Shown in pieces: positions 1-5,862 of a DNA stretch of 8,749 bases. This DNA comes from Spirochaetia bacterium UBA5550 (GTDB lineage: Bacteria; Spirochaetota; UBA4802; UBA5550): positions 241 through 8,989 of the forward strand of contig DINC01000391.1 in NCBI GenBank assembly GCA_002425885.1, written 5' to 3'. A program made the translations under genes and the position numbers. The notes beneath the pieces are model-generated. The model saw only the letters and a program-made list of their open reading frames with translations. It searched no databases and was not told the origin of the DNA. Positions within the stretch are counted from its first letter, which is position 1. The number at the start of each line of letters is the position of its first letter.

Positions 1-24
1 CTGCCGCTTCTTCGAAATGACAGA

Positions 25-56
25 TTCACACAATTTCAATCGTTGACTGCTATAAA
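25..56 (+). promoter_or_regulatory. Candidate extended -10 promoter for the lipocalin operon
   Basis: A TGC-TATAAA at 48-56 matches an extended -10 element (5/6 to TATAAT plus the upstream TG). A TTCACA at 25-30 is a 5/6 match to the -35 consensus, but its 20-bp spacer is longer than optimal; the extended -10 could compensate. The start site would fall near 63, giving a leader of about 40 nt before the ATG at 102. This is read by eye only. Confidence 0.35.
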
Positions 57-101
57 TCAATCTTTAAACACTATACAACATATAAAAACAGGAACACATA
101 A

Positions 102-626
102 ATGAAAACAAAAATCTTAACTGTACTTTTCGCCGCACTCCTCACCTCCTGTACAACAACAGGGACAAAGGGGACACCGGATAAGATAGATTTCAGTCTT
201 TACCAGGGTACATGGTTTGAGATTGCGAGGCTCCCCAACAACTTTGAAGAGGGTCTTAAATGCATAACCGCAACCTACAGTTACAACGAAGATGGGATGA
301 TACTCCTGACCAATAAAGGTGTGAATAAACATAATCCAGATGATATAAAGACTCTGACTGCCAGGGCATGGGTACCTGATCCGGAGCATCCCGAAAACCT
401 TAAGGTCCAGTTTGTATGGCCGGTTGTGACAGATTACCTTCTTGTGCATATCAACCGCGATAAAGGTTATGCCATTATAGGTACACCATCCCGCAAGCTC
501 CTATGGTTCTTAAGCAGGAGTGAATCAATACCTGAAACGGATATGGAGGAGCTTAAAAGAATTGCATCAAAGAATGAATACAATACAGAGAGGCTTGTTT
601 ATGTTGAGCATGGCTGCGGTAAATAG
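102..626 (+). CDS. blc: Bacterial lipocalin, outer-membrane lipoprotein (Blc-like)
   Basis: A 174-aa lipocalin lipoprotein. The signal peptide ends in a lipobox LTSC with the acylated Cys at residue 17. Residue +2 is Thr, not Asp, so by enterobacterial Lol rules the protein would go to the outer membrane. The lipocalin signature GTWFEIARLPNNFE (residues 36-49) carries the conserved G-x-W. ATYSYNEDG follows at 57-65 and the Blc-type WFLSR strand lies at 135-139. The length equals that of typical Blc proteins. Cys54 and Cys172 (in the C-terminal HGCGK) are placed to form a disulfide tying the C-terminus to the barrel; this is inferred. The family binds fatty acids and lysophospholipids at the outer membrane, often during envelope stress or stationary phase. 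The ATG at 102 is supported by an AGGA at 90-93, 8 nt upstream. It is the first gene of a probable operon with the SDR/DUF2867 gene 52 bp downstream. Confidence 0.93.
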   Translation: MKTKILTVLFAALLTSCTTTGTKGTPDKIDFSLYQGTWFEIARLPNNFEEGLKCITATYSYNEDGMILLTNKGVNKHNPDDIKTLTARAWVPDPEHPENLKVQFVWPVVTDYLLVHINRDKGYAIIGTPSRKLLWFLSRSESIPETDMEELKRIASKNEYNTERLVYVEHGCGK

Positions 627-642
627 ATTCAGCCATGATTGT

Positions 643-669
643 TATCCGGATATTTCCAGCTGATATCAG
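643..669. promoter_or_regulatory. Two adjacent 10-bp perfect palindromes between lipocalin and SDR genes
   Basis: TATCCGGATA (643-652) and CTGATATCAG (660-669) are both perfect 10-bp dyads. They are separated by 7 bp and their centres are 17 bp apart. They sit in the 52-bp gap just before the ribosome binding site of the SDR gene. They could be protein-binding sites or parts of an RNA structure, or chance. They lack the following U-tract expected of a terminator. Confidence 0.25.
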
Positions 670-678
670 AGAGGGTGA

Positions 679-2112
679 ATGAAGATACTTGTCACAGGAG
701 CAACAGGTTATATAGGCAGACGGCTGCTTATGAGCCTGCTGAACTCTGAAAAAAAAATCTCCATACGGCTTCTTGTATCGGACAGCAGACAGGTGAGCCC
801 CGATATAGCAGATAAAGTTGAAATTATTGAAGGAAACACCTTTAACAGCGAAGCACTTCAAAAATCACTAAAGGGGATCCACACTGCATATTACCTTATA
901 CACTCCATGAGCTCTTCAAAAGGTGACTTCGAGGATCTTGACCGTAAAAGCGCGACAGCCTTTATCAATGAAGCAATTGCCGCAGGAGTGAAGAGAGTAA
1001 TCTACCTCGGAGGACTGGGGGAGAGAGATTCAGCAAGCCGGCACCTGGCAAGCAGGCAGGAGACCGGTGAGATACTCTCCTCATATCCTGACAAAATCGA
1101 AACAATCTGGTTCAGGGCGGCAATTATAATAGGTGCAGGGGGGGCAAGCTTTGAGATAATCAGAAACCTTGTGGAGAAAATCCCTGTGATGATTGCCCCG
1201 GCATGGGTGAATACGCTTACGCAGCCCGTTGCTGTTGATGATGTTATACTATATCTTAAAGCTGCATTAAAACTGAAAAAAACAGGGAGCAGAATTATAG
1301 ACATAGGGGGGGAGAGGATGAGTTTTCTGCAGATGCTTAAAAAGGCCGCTGAAGTATCAGGATTAAAAAGATTCATCATACCGGTCCCGTTCTTTTCACC
1401 GAAACTCTCCTCCTACTGGCTGATACTGCTCACACCTGTGCCGTTTAAACTGGCATCAGCCCTGGTCGCGGGCCTTAAAAGTGAATCAATTGTGAAAAAC
1501 AGCAACGCAGCAGCGCTCTTCCCGGAGATAAAGCCGATTCAATACGAAGAGTCGCTAAGGAGGGCCCTGGCTGAAGAGGAGCATGAGATCCTGAGCAGCT
1601 GGCGGGACGGCAGCGGAGCCTGGTTCAATTCAGGTAAAAAAGCCGGAGAACTGGCAAAAGCCACACTGAGGATATCCTCAAACCGCTCCATCGAAGGGAT
1701 AGACCGCAAAAAAATATGGGAATCTGTTACATCAATGGGTGGTGAAAATGGATGGCTCAGCATGAATACACTCTGGAGAATAAGGGGGCAAGTTGATAAA
1801 ATTACCGGAGGCCCAGGGATCAATCGCGGGAGAAGATCATCCAGGACACTCCGCATAGGTGACTCGCTGGACTTCTGGAAAGTAGTGGATATTATACCCG
1901 GCAGGCGTCTGCTGCTCATTTCGCAGATGAAGCTCCCTGGTAAAGGGTGGCTTGAATTCATACTGGGCAGTTCACTGATAATAACAGCTCACTTTATACC
2001 ATCGGGGCTTTACGGGCGACTTTACTGGTTTCTGCTTTACCCTTTTCATCTGCTGATATTCAGAATTATGACATCAAAGATAGTGAAAACAGGGAGTAAG
2101 CATGAGGTCTGA
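679..2112 (+). CDS. NAD(P)-binding SDR-family protein with C-terminal DUF2867 domain
   Basis: A 477-aa two-domain protein. The N-terminal Rossmann fold (about 1-300) opens with GATGYIG (7-13), the glycine-rich dinucleotide-binding loop of atypical extended SDRs. AYYLIHSM (70-77) and RVIYLGGLG (106-114) then follow as in YbjT-like NAD(P)-binding proteins, with TQPVAVDDV at 181-189. There is no classical YxxxK catalytic pair in the usual place, so it may be non-enzymatic or an atypical reductase. The C-terminal part (about 335-470) matches my recollection of DUF2867: conserved WRIRG (366-370), a GD-x-LDFW stretch (394-400), then MKLPGKGWLEF (417-427). Its end is hydrophobic (about 425-465) and may contact the membrane. 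Substrate unknown. The ATG at 679 follows a GAGGG at 671-675 at rather short spacing. The stop overlaps the start of the downstream kinase by 11 bp, implying translational coupling. Confidence 0.88.
   Translation: MKILVTGATGYIGRRLLMSLLNSEKKISIRLLVSDSRQVSPDIADKVEIIEGNTFNSEALQKSLKGIHTAYYLIHSMSSSKGDFEDLDRKSATAFINEAIAAGVKRVIYLGGLGERDSASRHLASRQETGEILSSYPDKIETIWFRAAIIIGAGGASFEIIRNLVEKIPVMIAPAWVNTLTQPVAVDDVILYLKAALKLKKTGSRIIDIGGERMSFLQMLKKAAEVSGLKRFIIPVPFFSPKLSSYWLILLTPVPFKLASALVAGLKSESIVKNSNAAALFPEIKPIQYEESLRRALAEEEHEILSSWRDGSGAWFNSGKKAGELAKATLRISSNRSIEGIDRKKIWESVTSMGGENGWLSMNTLWRIRGQVDKITGGPGINRGRRSSRTLRIGDSLDFWKVVDIIPGRRLLLISQMKLPGKGWLEFILGSSLIITAHFIPSGLYGRLYWFLLYPFHLLIFRIMTSKIVKTGSKHEV
2091..2104 (+). 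promoter_or_regulatory. Ribosome binding site and overlapping start of the kinase gene
   Basis: AGGGAG at 2091-2096 lies 5 nt before the ATG at 2102, inside the last codons of the SDR gene, whose TGA is at 2110-2112. This fixes the kinase start and indicates that the two genes are translated from one message. Confidence 0.7.
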
Positions 2113-4219
2113 AAAAAAATTCTGGGGGCTGCTCCTCCTGGTGTCAGCGCTGTTTATCATACTGCTGACACTGTTTCTCATGAATATAATCTATCCGTTC
2201 CATGTACAGCAGATGAAGAGCAGAGCCAGGGAAACAGTGAGCCACCTCCGCTTTGTACTCCCTCACCTGACACCTGTTACACGGCAGGAGTACCTCGAAA
2301 CAATATCACGCAACACAGAGGAACTGAGTTATCTCCTCCTTATGGATATTCATGGAGATGCAGTTGCGCACAGCAACCCCACAAGAATCGGGATGAATTT
2401 TGACGAGCCGGGATTCAGAAAGTGCCTTGCAACAGGAGAGCGTTTTGAACAGATATATCTCCGGGACCCGGATAACCCTGCATCACGATACCACAATGAA
2501 AAGACAATAGATATACTTGAACCGTACTACTCACTTAACGGAAAAATTGAAGGCGCTGTTAACGTGGGCATATCTATGAAGATTATTGAAAACGCACGCA
2601 GAAATTATATCATAGTATCAATAGCAGGTACACTTATCTGGATACTATTTATATCGGGGTTCGCGCTAATACATACACGGACAATGGTCATGAAGAGGAG
2701 AGCAGAGCAGGCCCTGATAGAAAGCGAAGAGAAGTACAGGTTCCTGGTGGAGAACTCTCACGACATAGCCTACACAATAGATACATCCGGAATTATTACA
2801 TTTATAGGCTCACAGATAAAACGGTACGGATTTAATCCCGATAAACTGATACACAACAGCATAACAGCAGTTATTCATGAAAAAGATTTAACAGCAGTTC
2901 AGAAGATACTGCAGGAATCGATAAACCATGAAAAGGCGAGGGACGTTATCTTCAGAATAAAACATACGGGAGATAGCGATTACTGGTTTGAGGCAAAGGG
3001 GAGCCTCATACGCGACCAGGAGGGTAAACTTTCCGGCTTTTCAGGCATTATGCGGGATATAACAGAAAGGAGAGAACTCGAGGTGCAGCTCCGCCAGTCA
3101 CAGAAGATGGATGTAATTGGACAGCTTGCAGGGGGTATTGCCCATGACTTCAATAACATGTTAGGGGGAATTATCGGCAGCGCCGAACTCCTCGCAATAA
3201 AAACAGAGGATAACCCCTCACTGAAAAAATATGCTGATATAATACTCAAAGGTGCGGAGAGGGCCTCTGACCTGACCAGGAACCTCCTTGCCTACTCCCG
3301 CAAGGCGAAGTTTATCACAAAACTCACCGATGTCCATGAGCCTATACAGGAGGCTGTTGCACTGCTTGAAAGGACAATAGACAGGCGCATAACAATTAAG
3401 ACAGAGCTCAACGCGTCACCATCGCAAATTACAGGTGACCCCACCCTGCTTCAGAATGCAGTGATGAACCTTGGAATTAACGCAAGGGATGCTATGCCTG
3501 ATGGCGGAACCATACTCTTCAAAACTGAAAACACAATTCTCGATGAACATTACTGCTCAACACACCCCGGACTTGCACCGGGGGAATACATAGAAATTGA
3601 GGTATCAGATACCGGTGCAGGTATACCGGGAGAAATAATAAACAGAATATTTGACCCCTTTTTCACCACAAAAAAATTCGGCCAGGGCACAGGGCTGGGG
3701 CTTGCGGCAGTATACGGAACAGTTAAGGAACACAGGGGAGATATTAATGTATACAGTGAGAGCGGGCTTGGAACAGTATTCAAGATATTTCTCCCCCTTG
3801 ACAGTACACCGGGAGATTATATCGCGCCAGCATCAGAGCAGCCGGAAACAGGTACAGGGCGGATTCTGCTGATAGACGATGAAGCCATAATCAGAAACAT
3901 CGCACTCGCACAGCTGACACACCTTGGTTACGAAGTTCTCCTTGCAGAGGACGGGGAATCGGGGATTGATATATTTACACGGGAGCGCGATCACATATCA
4001 CTCGTTATACTGGATCTTGTAATGCCCAAGATAAGCGGACAGGAGACATTGCGGAGGCTCCTTGCAATAGATCCCGGTATAAAAGTTCTTATTTCATCAG
4101 GCTTTAATTACCACGAAGGGGAGAATGAACTCTCCGGACTCGGAGCAGCGGGATTTATACAGAAACCCTTCCAGCTTTTAAAACTGAGCAGAACTGTTGC
4201 ACAGGTGCTGAAGCAATAG
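2102..4219 (+). CDS. Membrane hybrid sensor histidine kinase (Cache-like, PAS, HisKA, HATPase, receiver)
   Basis: A 705-aa two-component sensor. TM1 spans about residues 8-31 and TM2 about 169-191. They enclose a periplasmic domain of about 135 residues with the Cache-like stretch MDIHGDAVAHSNPTRIG (81-97), which suggests binding of a small extracellular ligand (inferred). A PAS domain follows at about 208-325, ending in the usual PAC-like MRDITERRELE. The HisKA H-box GGIAHDFNN puts the phospho-acceptor at His348. The ATPase shows an N-box (Asn456 and Asn460 in MNLGINARDAM), G1 DTGAGI (503-508), F-box FDPFFTTK (517-524) and G2 GQGTGLGLA (528-536). The C-terminal receiver (about 586-704) keeps the acidic pair Asp592/Asp593, the phospho-acceptor Asp638 (ILDLVMP), Ser665/Ser666 and Lys688 (QKPF). 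All catalytic residues are present, so it should be active. It has no DNA-binding output, and no separate response regulator or HPt gene lies in this window, so the downstream partner is unknown. It is the last gene of the lipocalin-SDR-kinase run. Confidence 0.95.
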   Translation: MRSEKKFWGLLLLVSALFIILLTLFLMNIIYPFHVQQMKSRARETVSHLRFVLPHLTPVTRQEYLETISRNTEELSYLLLMDIHGDAVAHSNPTRIGMNFDEPGFRKCLATGERFEQIYLRDPDNPASRYHNEKTIDILEPYYSLNGKIEGAVNVGISMKIIENARRNYIIVSIAGTLIWILFISGFALIHTRTMVMKRRAEQALIESEEKYRFLVENSHDIAYTIDTSGIITFIGSQIKRYGFNPDKLIHNSITAVIHEKDLTAVQKILQESINHEKARDVIFRIKHTGDSDYWFEAKGSLIRDQEGKLSGFSGIMRDITERRELEVQLRQSQKMDVIGQLAGGIAHDFNNMLGGIIGSAELLAIKTEDNPSLKKYADIILKGAERASDLTRNLLAYSRKAKFITKLTDVHEPIQEAVALLERTIDRRITIKTELNASPSQITGDPTLLQNAVMNLGINARDAMPDGGTILFKTENTILDEHYCSTHPGLAPGEYIEIEVSDTGAGIPGEIINRIFDPFFTTKKFGQGTGLGLAAVYGTVKEHRGDINVYSESGLGTVFKIFLPLDSTPGDYIAPASEQPETGTGRILLIDDEAIIRNIALAQLTHLGYEVLLAEDGESGIDIFTRERDHISLVILDLVMPKISGQETLRRLLAIDPGIKVLISSGFNYHEGENELSGLGAAGFIQKPFQLLKLSRTVAQVLKQ

Positions 4220-4490
4220 TTTTTGGATGTCATTCCAAACCCATCCCTGGCTCCAGCCCCCATACCCTGGTAACTACAATAATCAGCACGCCACTGAATT
4301 CTTTATAACACCATATATTTGCAGTACTGAACCACTCATCAGCCCCCGCACCCCCGTAGGGGGCAAAGATTATATATCTGAACTGATACACATATCCTGC
4401 CTTCCATTTAAAACGCCTTGCCCCCGCCGGGGGTGCGGGGGCTGTTAAGTACCTGAAACGCAGAGTATAGATAAATAAAATATGCTGATT
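4220..4490. other. Convergent intergenic region
   Basis: A 271-bp space between the 3' ends of the kinase gene (+) and the beta-barrel gene (-). It contains a long palindromic repeat (4321-4454). A short imperfect dyad, TGGATGTCATTCCA (4225-4238), follows the kinase stop, but no U-tract comes after it. An open frame across the region (4227-4448) runs through the repeat and is not considered a gene. No canonical intrinsic terminator is visible apart from the GC-rich arms of the repeat. Confidence 0.6.
4321..4454. repeat. REPIN-like palindromic repeat element, copy 1
   Basis: The core (4341-4443, 103 bp) has two 26-bp inverted arms, 4341-4366 and 4418-4443, matching at 24 of 26 positions around a 51-bp AT-richer centre. 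Each arm is itself foldable: CCCCCGTAGGGGG on the left and CCCCCGCCGGGGG on the right. The right arm can also form an 8-bp GCCCCCGC/GCGGGGGC stem with a 7-nt loop. Weaker similarity to copy 2 extends outward to GCAGTACT (4321-4328) and AAGTACC (4447-4453), which are roughly inverted relative to each other. A near-identical copy lies at 5507-5647. The arrangement of two small palindromes in inverted orientation resembles REPIN/BIME or MITE elements, which are non-autonomous and spread by a transposase encoded elsewhere. No such transposase is in the window. Confidence 0.85.
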
Positions 4491-5117
4491 CTATTCCAGC
4501 ACTCTATTCATCCCCGCAACAGCAATTCTGAATCCAGCGTTCACTTGTATACCGGCAAGCGGATCCGACATCCACTCCTCTTTGATAAAGGAGTAGTGAT
4601 ACCCCGCGTCAAAAAACAGCGCCACCCTCTGTGAAAGGGTGTACTGCACACCGGCATTTAAAAAGAGAAAAGGAGCTGTTGCTGAATTGGACATGGTCTT
4701 TGAATAATCGGTAAAAGGGCCGTAGCGCGCAGGCTCTTCTTTGCGTAAGTACCCTGCCCCGCCGCCGCCGGAAACTTTAATACTGAGGGGGAGAGCATGG
4801 AGGGGGTGGAGATATTCCACTCCAGCTGCCACAGGAACATAGCTCCTTGAAATCTCCTCCTTCCCGCCGCCGTTCTCCGTACCTCCAAGATAATAAGCGG
4901 ATATTAGAGGATGGATGTTTTCCTGAATATAAAGCCACTCCAGATCGAAAGAGAAGATCATCCCCCCGCCGTAAAGTGAACCTTCATCACCTGCATTAAG
5001 ATATGACCCGGAGATACTTAAATCAGCAGAGGAATAGAGCGGTGAAGCCGCAGTTATGCAGAGCAGCGCAACTGCCACAGCTAAGTTTATTCTTATTAGA
5101 GATAATTTCGTTTTCAT
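4491..5117 (-). CDS. Probable outer-membrane beta-barrel protein with signal peptide
   Basis: A 208-aa protein of no family I can name. The ATG at 5117 is chosen because it opens a classic Sec signal peptide: MKTK, a hydrophobic core to about residue 24, then a cleavage region around SPLYSSA. The open frame reaches back to a TTG at 5204, but that extension precedes the signal peptide and is unlikely to be used. Cys20 does not sit in a good lipobox. The mature part is rich in Gly, Tyr and Ser with alternating hydrophobic stretches and short turns, such as VALFFDAGYHYSF (165-177) and IQVNAGFRIAVAG (190-202), as in 8-stranded outer-membrane barrels. GGGGAGYL at 117-124 is Gly-rich. It ends in LE rather than the usual terminal aromatic. 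No Shine-Dalgarno precedes the start; a -10-like TATATT lies exactly 6 nt upstream. It is 98 bp downstream of the 68-aa gene on the same strand. Confidence 0.75.
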   Translation of the reverse strand: MKTKLSLIRINLAVAVALLCITAASPLYSSADLSISGSYLNAGDEGSLYGGGMIFSFDLEWLYIQENIHPLISAYYLGGTENGGGKEEISRSYVPVAAGVEYLHPLHALPLSIKVSGGGGAGYLRKEEPARYGPFTDYSKTMSNSATAPFLFLNAGVQYTLSQRVALFFDAGYHYSFIKEEWMSDPLAGIQVNAGFRIAVAGMNRVLE

Positions 5118-5123
5118 AGATGT

Positions 5124-5151
5124 AATATAAGGATTCAGGTATCGGGGTAAA
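5124..5151 (-). promoter_or_regulatory. Candidate promoter giving a leaderless message for the beta-barrel gene
   Basis: On the minus strand, TTTACC (5151-5146, 4/6 to TTGACA) and TATATT (5129-5124, 5/6 to TATAAT) are separated by 16 bp. Six bases follow the TATATT before the ATG at 5117, so the expected start of transcription falls on the A of the start codon. The lack of a Shine-Dalgarno upstream agrees with this. The call is by eye and the motifs are short. Confidence 0.3.
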
Positions 5152-5215
5152 TTCTTTTTTTGAGGAAGGAGGAAAATTCCGGTAAAAAACTTACAGGACA
5201 GCAATACAGATATCT

Positions 5216-5422
5216 TTATTTTCCTCTTATTTTTTTTGAAAAATTCATTGCTTTCGCAGAGAGTTCATCAATTGACATTTCTTCAAACAGATCCCTGCGC
5301 CACTCCGTATAATCGAAATCATCTCTTTTTATTAAAGCAATAAACCTTTCTGCTTCAACAGGGCCAAGTTTTTCAAATAATGCCCTGAAACCATCCCTTT
5401 TTATAACAGTATCTGCTCTCAT
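5216..5422 (-). CDS. Small conserved-looking protein of unknown function (68 aa)
   Basis: A 68-residue soluble, charged, helix-prone protein with no signal peptide or membrane segment. Its most distinctive stretches are GPVEAERFIALIKRDDFDY (20-38), YTEWRRDLFEEMS (38-50) and a Lys-rich end, FSKKIRGK. I associate this pattern (GxVEAERFIxLI ... FDYTEWRxxLF) with small hypothetical proteins found in several bacterial phyla, sometimes suspected to be antitoxin-like, but I cannot name a family. No partner toxin gene lies beside it: the next gene on the strand is the beta-barrel gene, 98 bp away. The ATG at 5422 has a GGAG at 5434-5431, 8 nt upstream, which supports it as a real gene. It lies just inside the pair of palindromic repeats. 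Confidence 0.72.
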   Translation of the reverse strand: MRADTVIKRDGFRALFEKLGPVEAERFIALIKRDDFDYTEWRRDLFEEMSIDELSAKAMNFSKKIRGK

Positions 5423-5444
5423 ACTCTATGCTCCATTGTTAATT

Positions 5445-5450
5445 ATTATA
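5445..5450 (-). promoter_or_regulatory. Candidate -10 box for the 68-aa gene
   Basis: A perfect TATAAT on the minus strand (5450-5445) would start transcription near 5438 and leave a leader of about 16 nt containing the GGAG. The -35 position 17 bp upstream reads ATTATC and is a poor match, so the promoter is only a candidate. Confidence 0.3.
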
Positions 5451-5506
5451 ATAAAATCTACTCATCAGATAATGCAGAATAAAAACCCTCTATTGATCAT
5501 ACACCC

Positions 5507-5647
5507 GCAGTACTACAGCAATCATCAGCCCCCGCACCCCGCACCCGTAGGGGGCAAAGATTATATATCTGAACTGATACACATATCCTTATCCTTCCAT
5601 TTAAAAAGCCTTGCCCCCTCCGGGGGTGCGGGGGCTGATAAGTACCG
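5507..5647. repeat. REPIN-like palindromic repeat element, copy 2
   Basis: This is a direct copy of the element at 4321-4454, in the same orientation. The core is 5527-5636 (110 bp), with a left arm of 31 bp (5527-5557), a right arm of 26 bp (5611-5636) and a 53-bp centre. Relative to copy 1 it has a 5-nt GCACC insertion in the left arm, a 2-nt insertion in the centre and about three substitutions. The first 39 bp from the end of the left arm into the centre, starting at GGGGGCAAAG (5550), are identical to copy 1. The insertion spoils the small hairpin of the left arm, while the right arm keeps CCCCCTCCGGGGG. The outer GCAGTACT (5507-5514) and AAGTACC (5640-5646) are shared with copy 1. Confidence 0.85.
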
Positions 5648-5801
5648 GAAGCATAGTATCTGTTGCTGCCCGGGATGAATATTGATGTGGCAATGACGTG
5701 AAAAAATGCCTCAAATGCGACATAAACCCCAAATTATCGGAAGTTGCTACACACTTCTTTAGAATTTATTTGATATTAATTGCTCAATTTTAAAAAAAAA
5801 T

Positions 5802-5831
5802 TTGACATTTTTAACCCGCGCAGGCTTTTAT
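5802..5831 (+). promoter_or_regulatory. Sigma70-type promoter for the glycosylphosphotransferase operon
   Basis: A perfect TTGACA (-35) lies at 5802-5807. TTTTAT at 5826-5831 is a 4/6 -10 candidate with an 18-bp spacer. An A-tract (5792-5800) immediately upstream could act as an UP element. Transcription would start around 5838, giving a leader of about 25 nt. A weak AGGT (5852-5855) lies 7 nt before the ATG at 5863. Confidence 0.5.
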
Positions 5832-5862
5832 TAAATATTAAAGCTCCATATAGGTAACAGTT

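Larger units (their letters stand above)
5423..5862. other. Divergent intergenic region, 440 bp
   Basis: This region separates the minus-strand 68-aa gene from the plus-strand glycosylphosphotransferase gene. It holds a -10-like box for the minus-strand gene near 5445-5450, the second palindromic repeat (5507-5647) and a promoter with a preceding A-tract (5791-5831). Between 5648 and 5780 nothing is recognisable. An open frame (5436-5678) runs through the repeat and is not considered a gene. Confidence 0.6.

Noticed and set aside
43..77. Promoter from TTGACT (43-48) and TATACA (72-77)
   Set aside because: The 23-bp spacer is too long for a sigma70 promoter; the extended -10 at 48-56 is a better candidate.
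4341..4443. G-quadruplex formed by the G-runs of the repeat
   Set aside because: Each strand has only three G5 runs per core, one of them about 60 nt away from the other two, so a standard intramolecular four-tract quadruplex is not supported.
4227..4448. Open frame of 73 aa after the kinase gene
   Set aside because: It runs through the palindromic repeat. Its resemblance to the 5436-5678 frame (shared PVGGKDYISELIHIS) comes from the repeated DNA, and there is no convincing ribosome binding site or protein-like composition.
5118..5204. 29-residue N-terminal extension of the beta-barrel protein from a TTG at 5204
   Set aside because: It would bury the clear signal peptide that begins at the ATG at 5117, and no Shine-Dalgarno precedes the TTG.
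4321..5647. CRISPR array or composite transposon
   Set aside because: There are only two repeat copies over 1 kb apart with ordinary genes between them. There are no spacers, and no transposase is encoded in the segment.
5436..5678. Open frame of 80 aa in the divergent gap
   Set aside because: Same reason: it is a translation of repeat copy 2 with proline- and histidine-rich low-quality sequence and no credible start signal.
5687..5710. Sigma54-like TGGC box
   Set aside because: The GG at 5689-5690 has no GC at the required -12 spacing, so the GG-N10-GC pattern fails.
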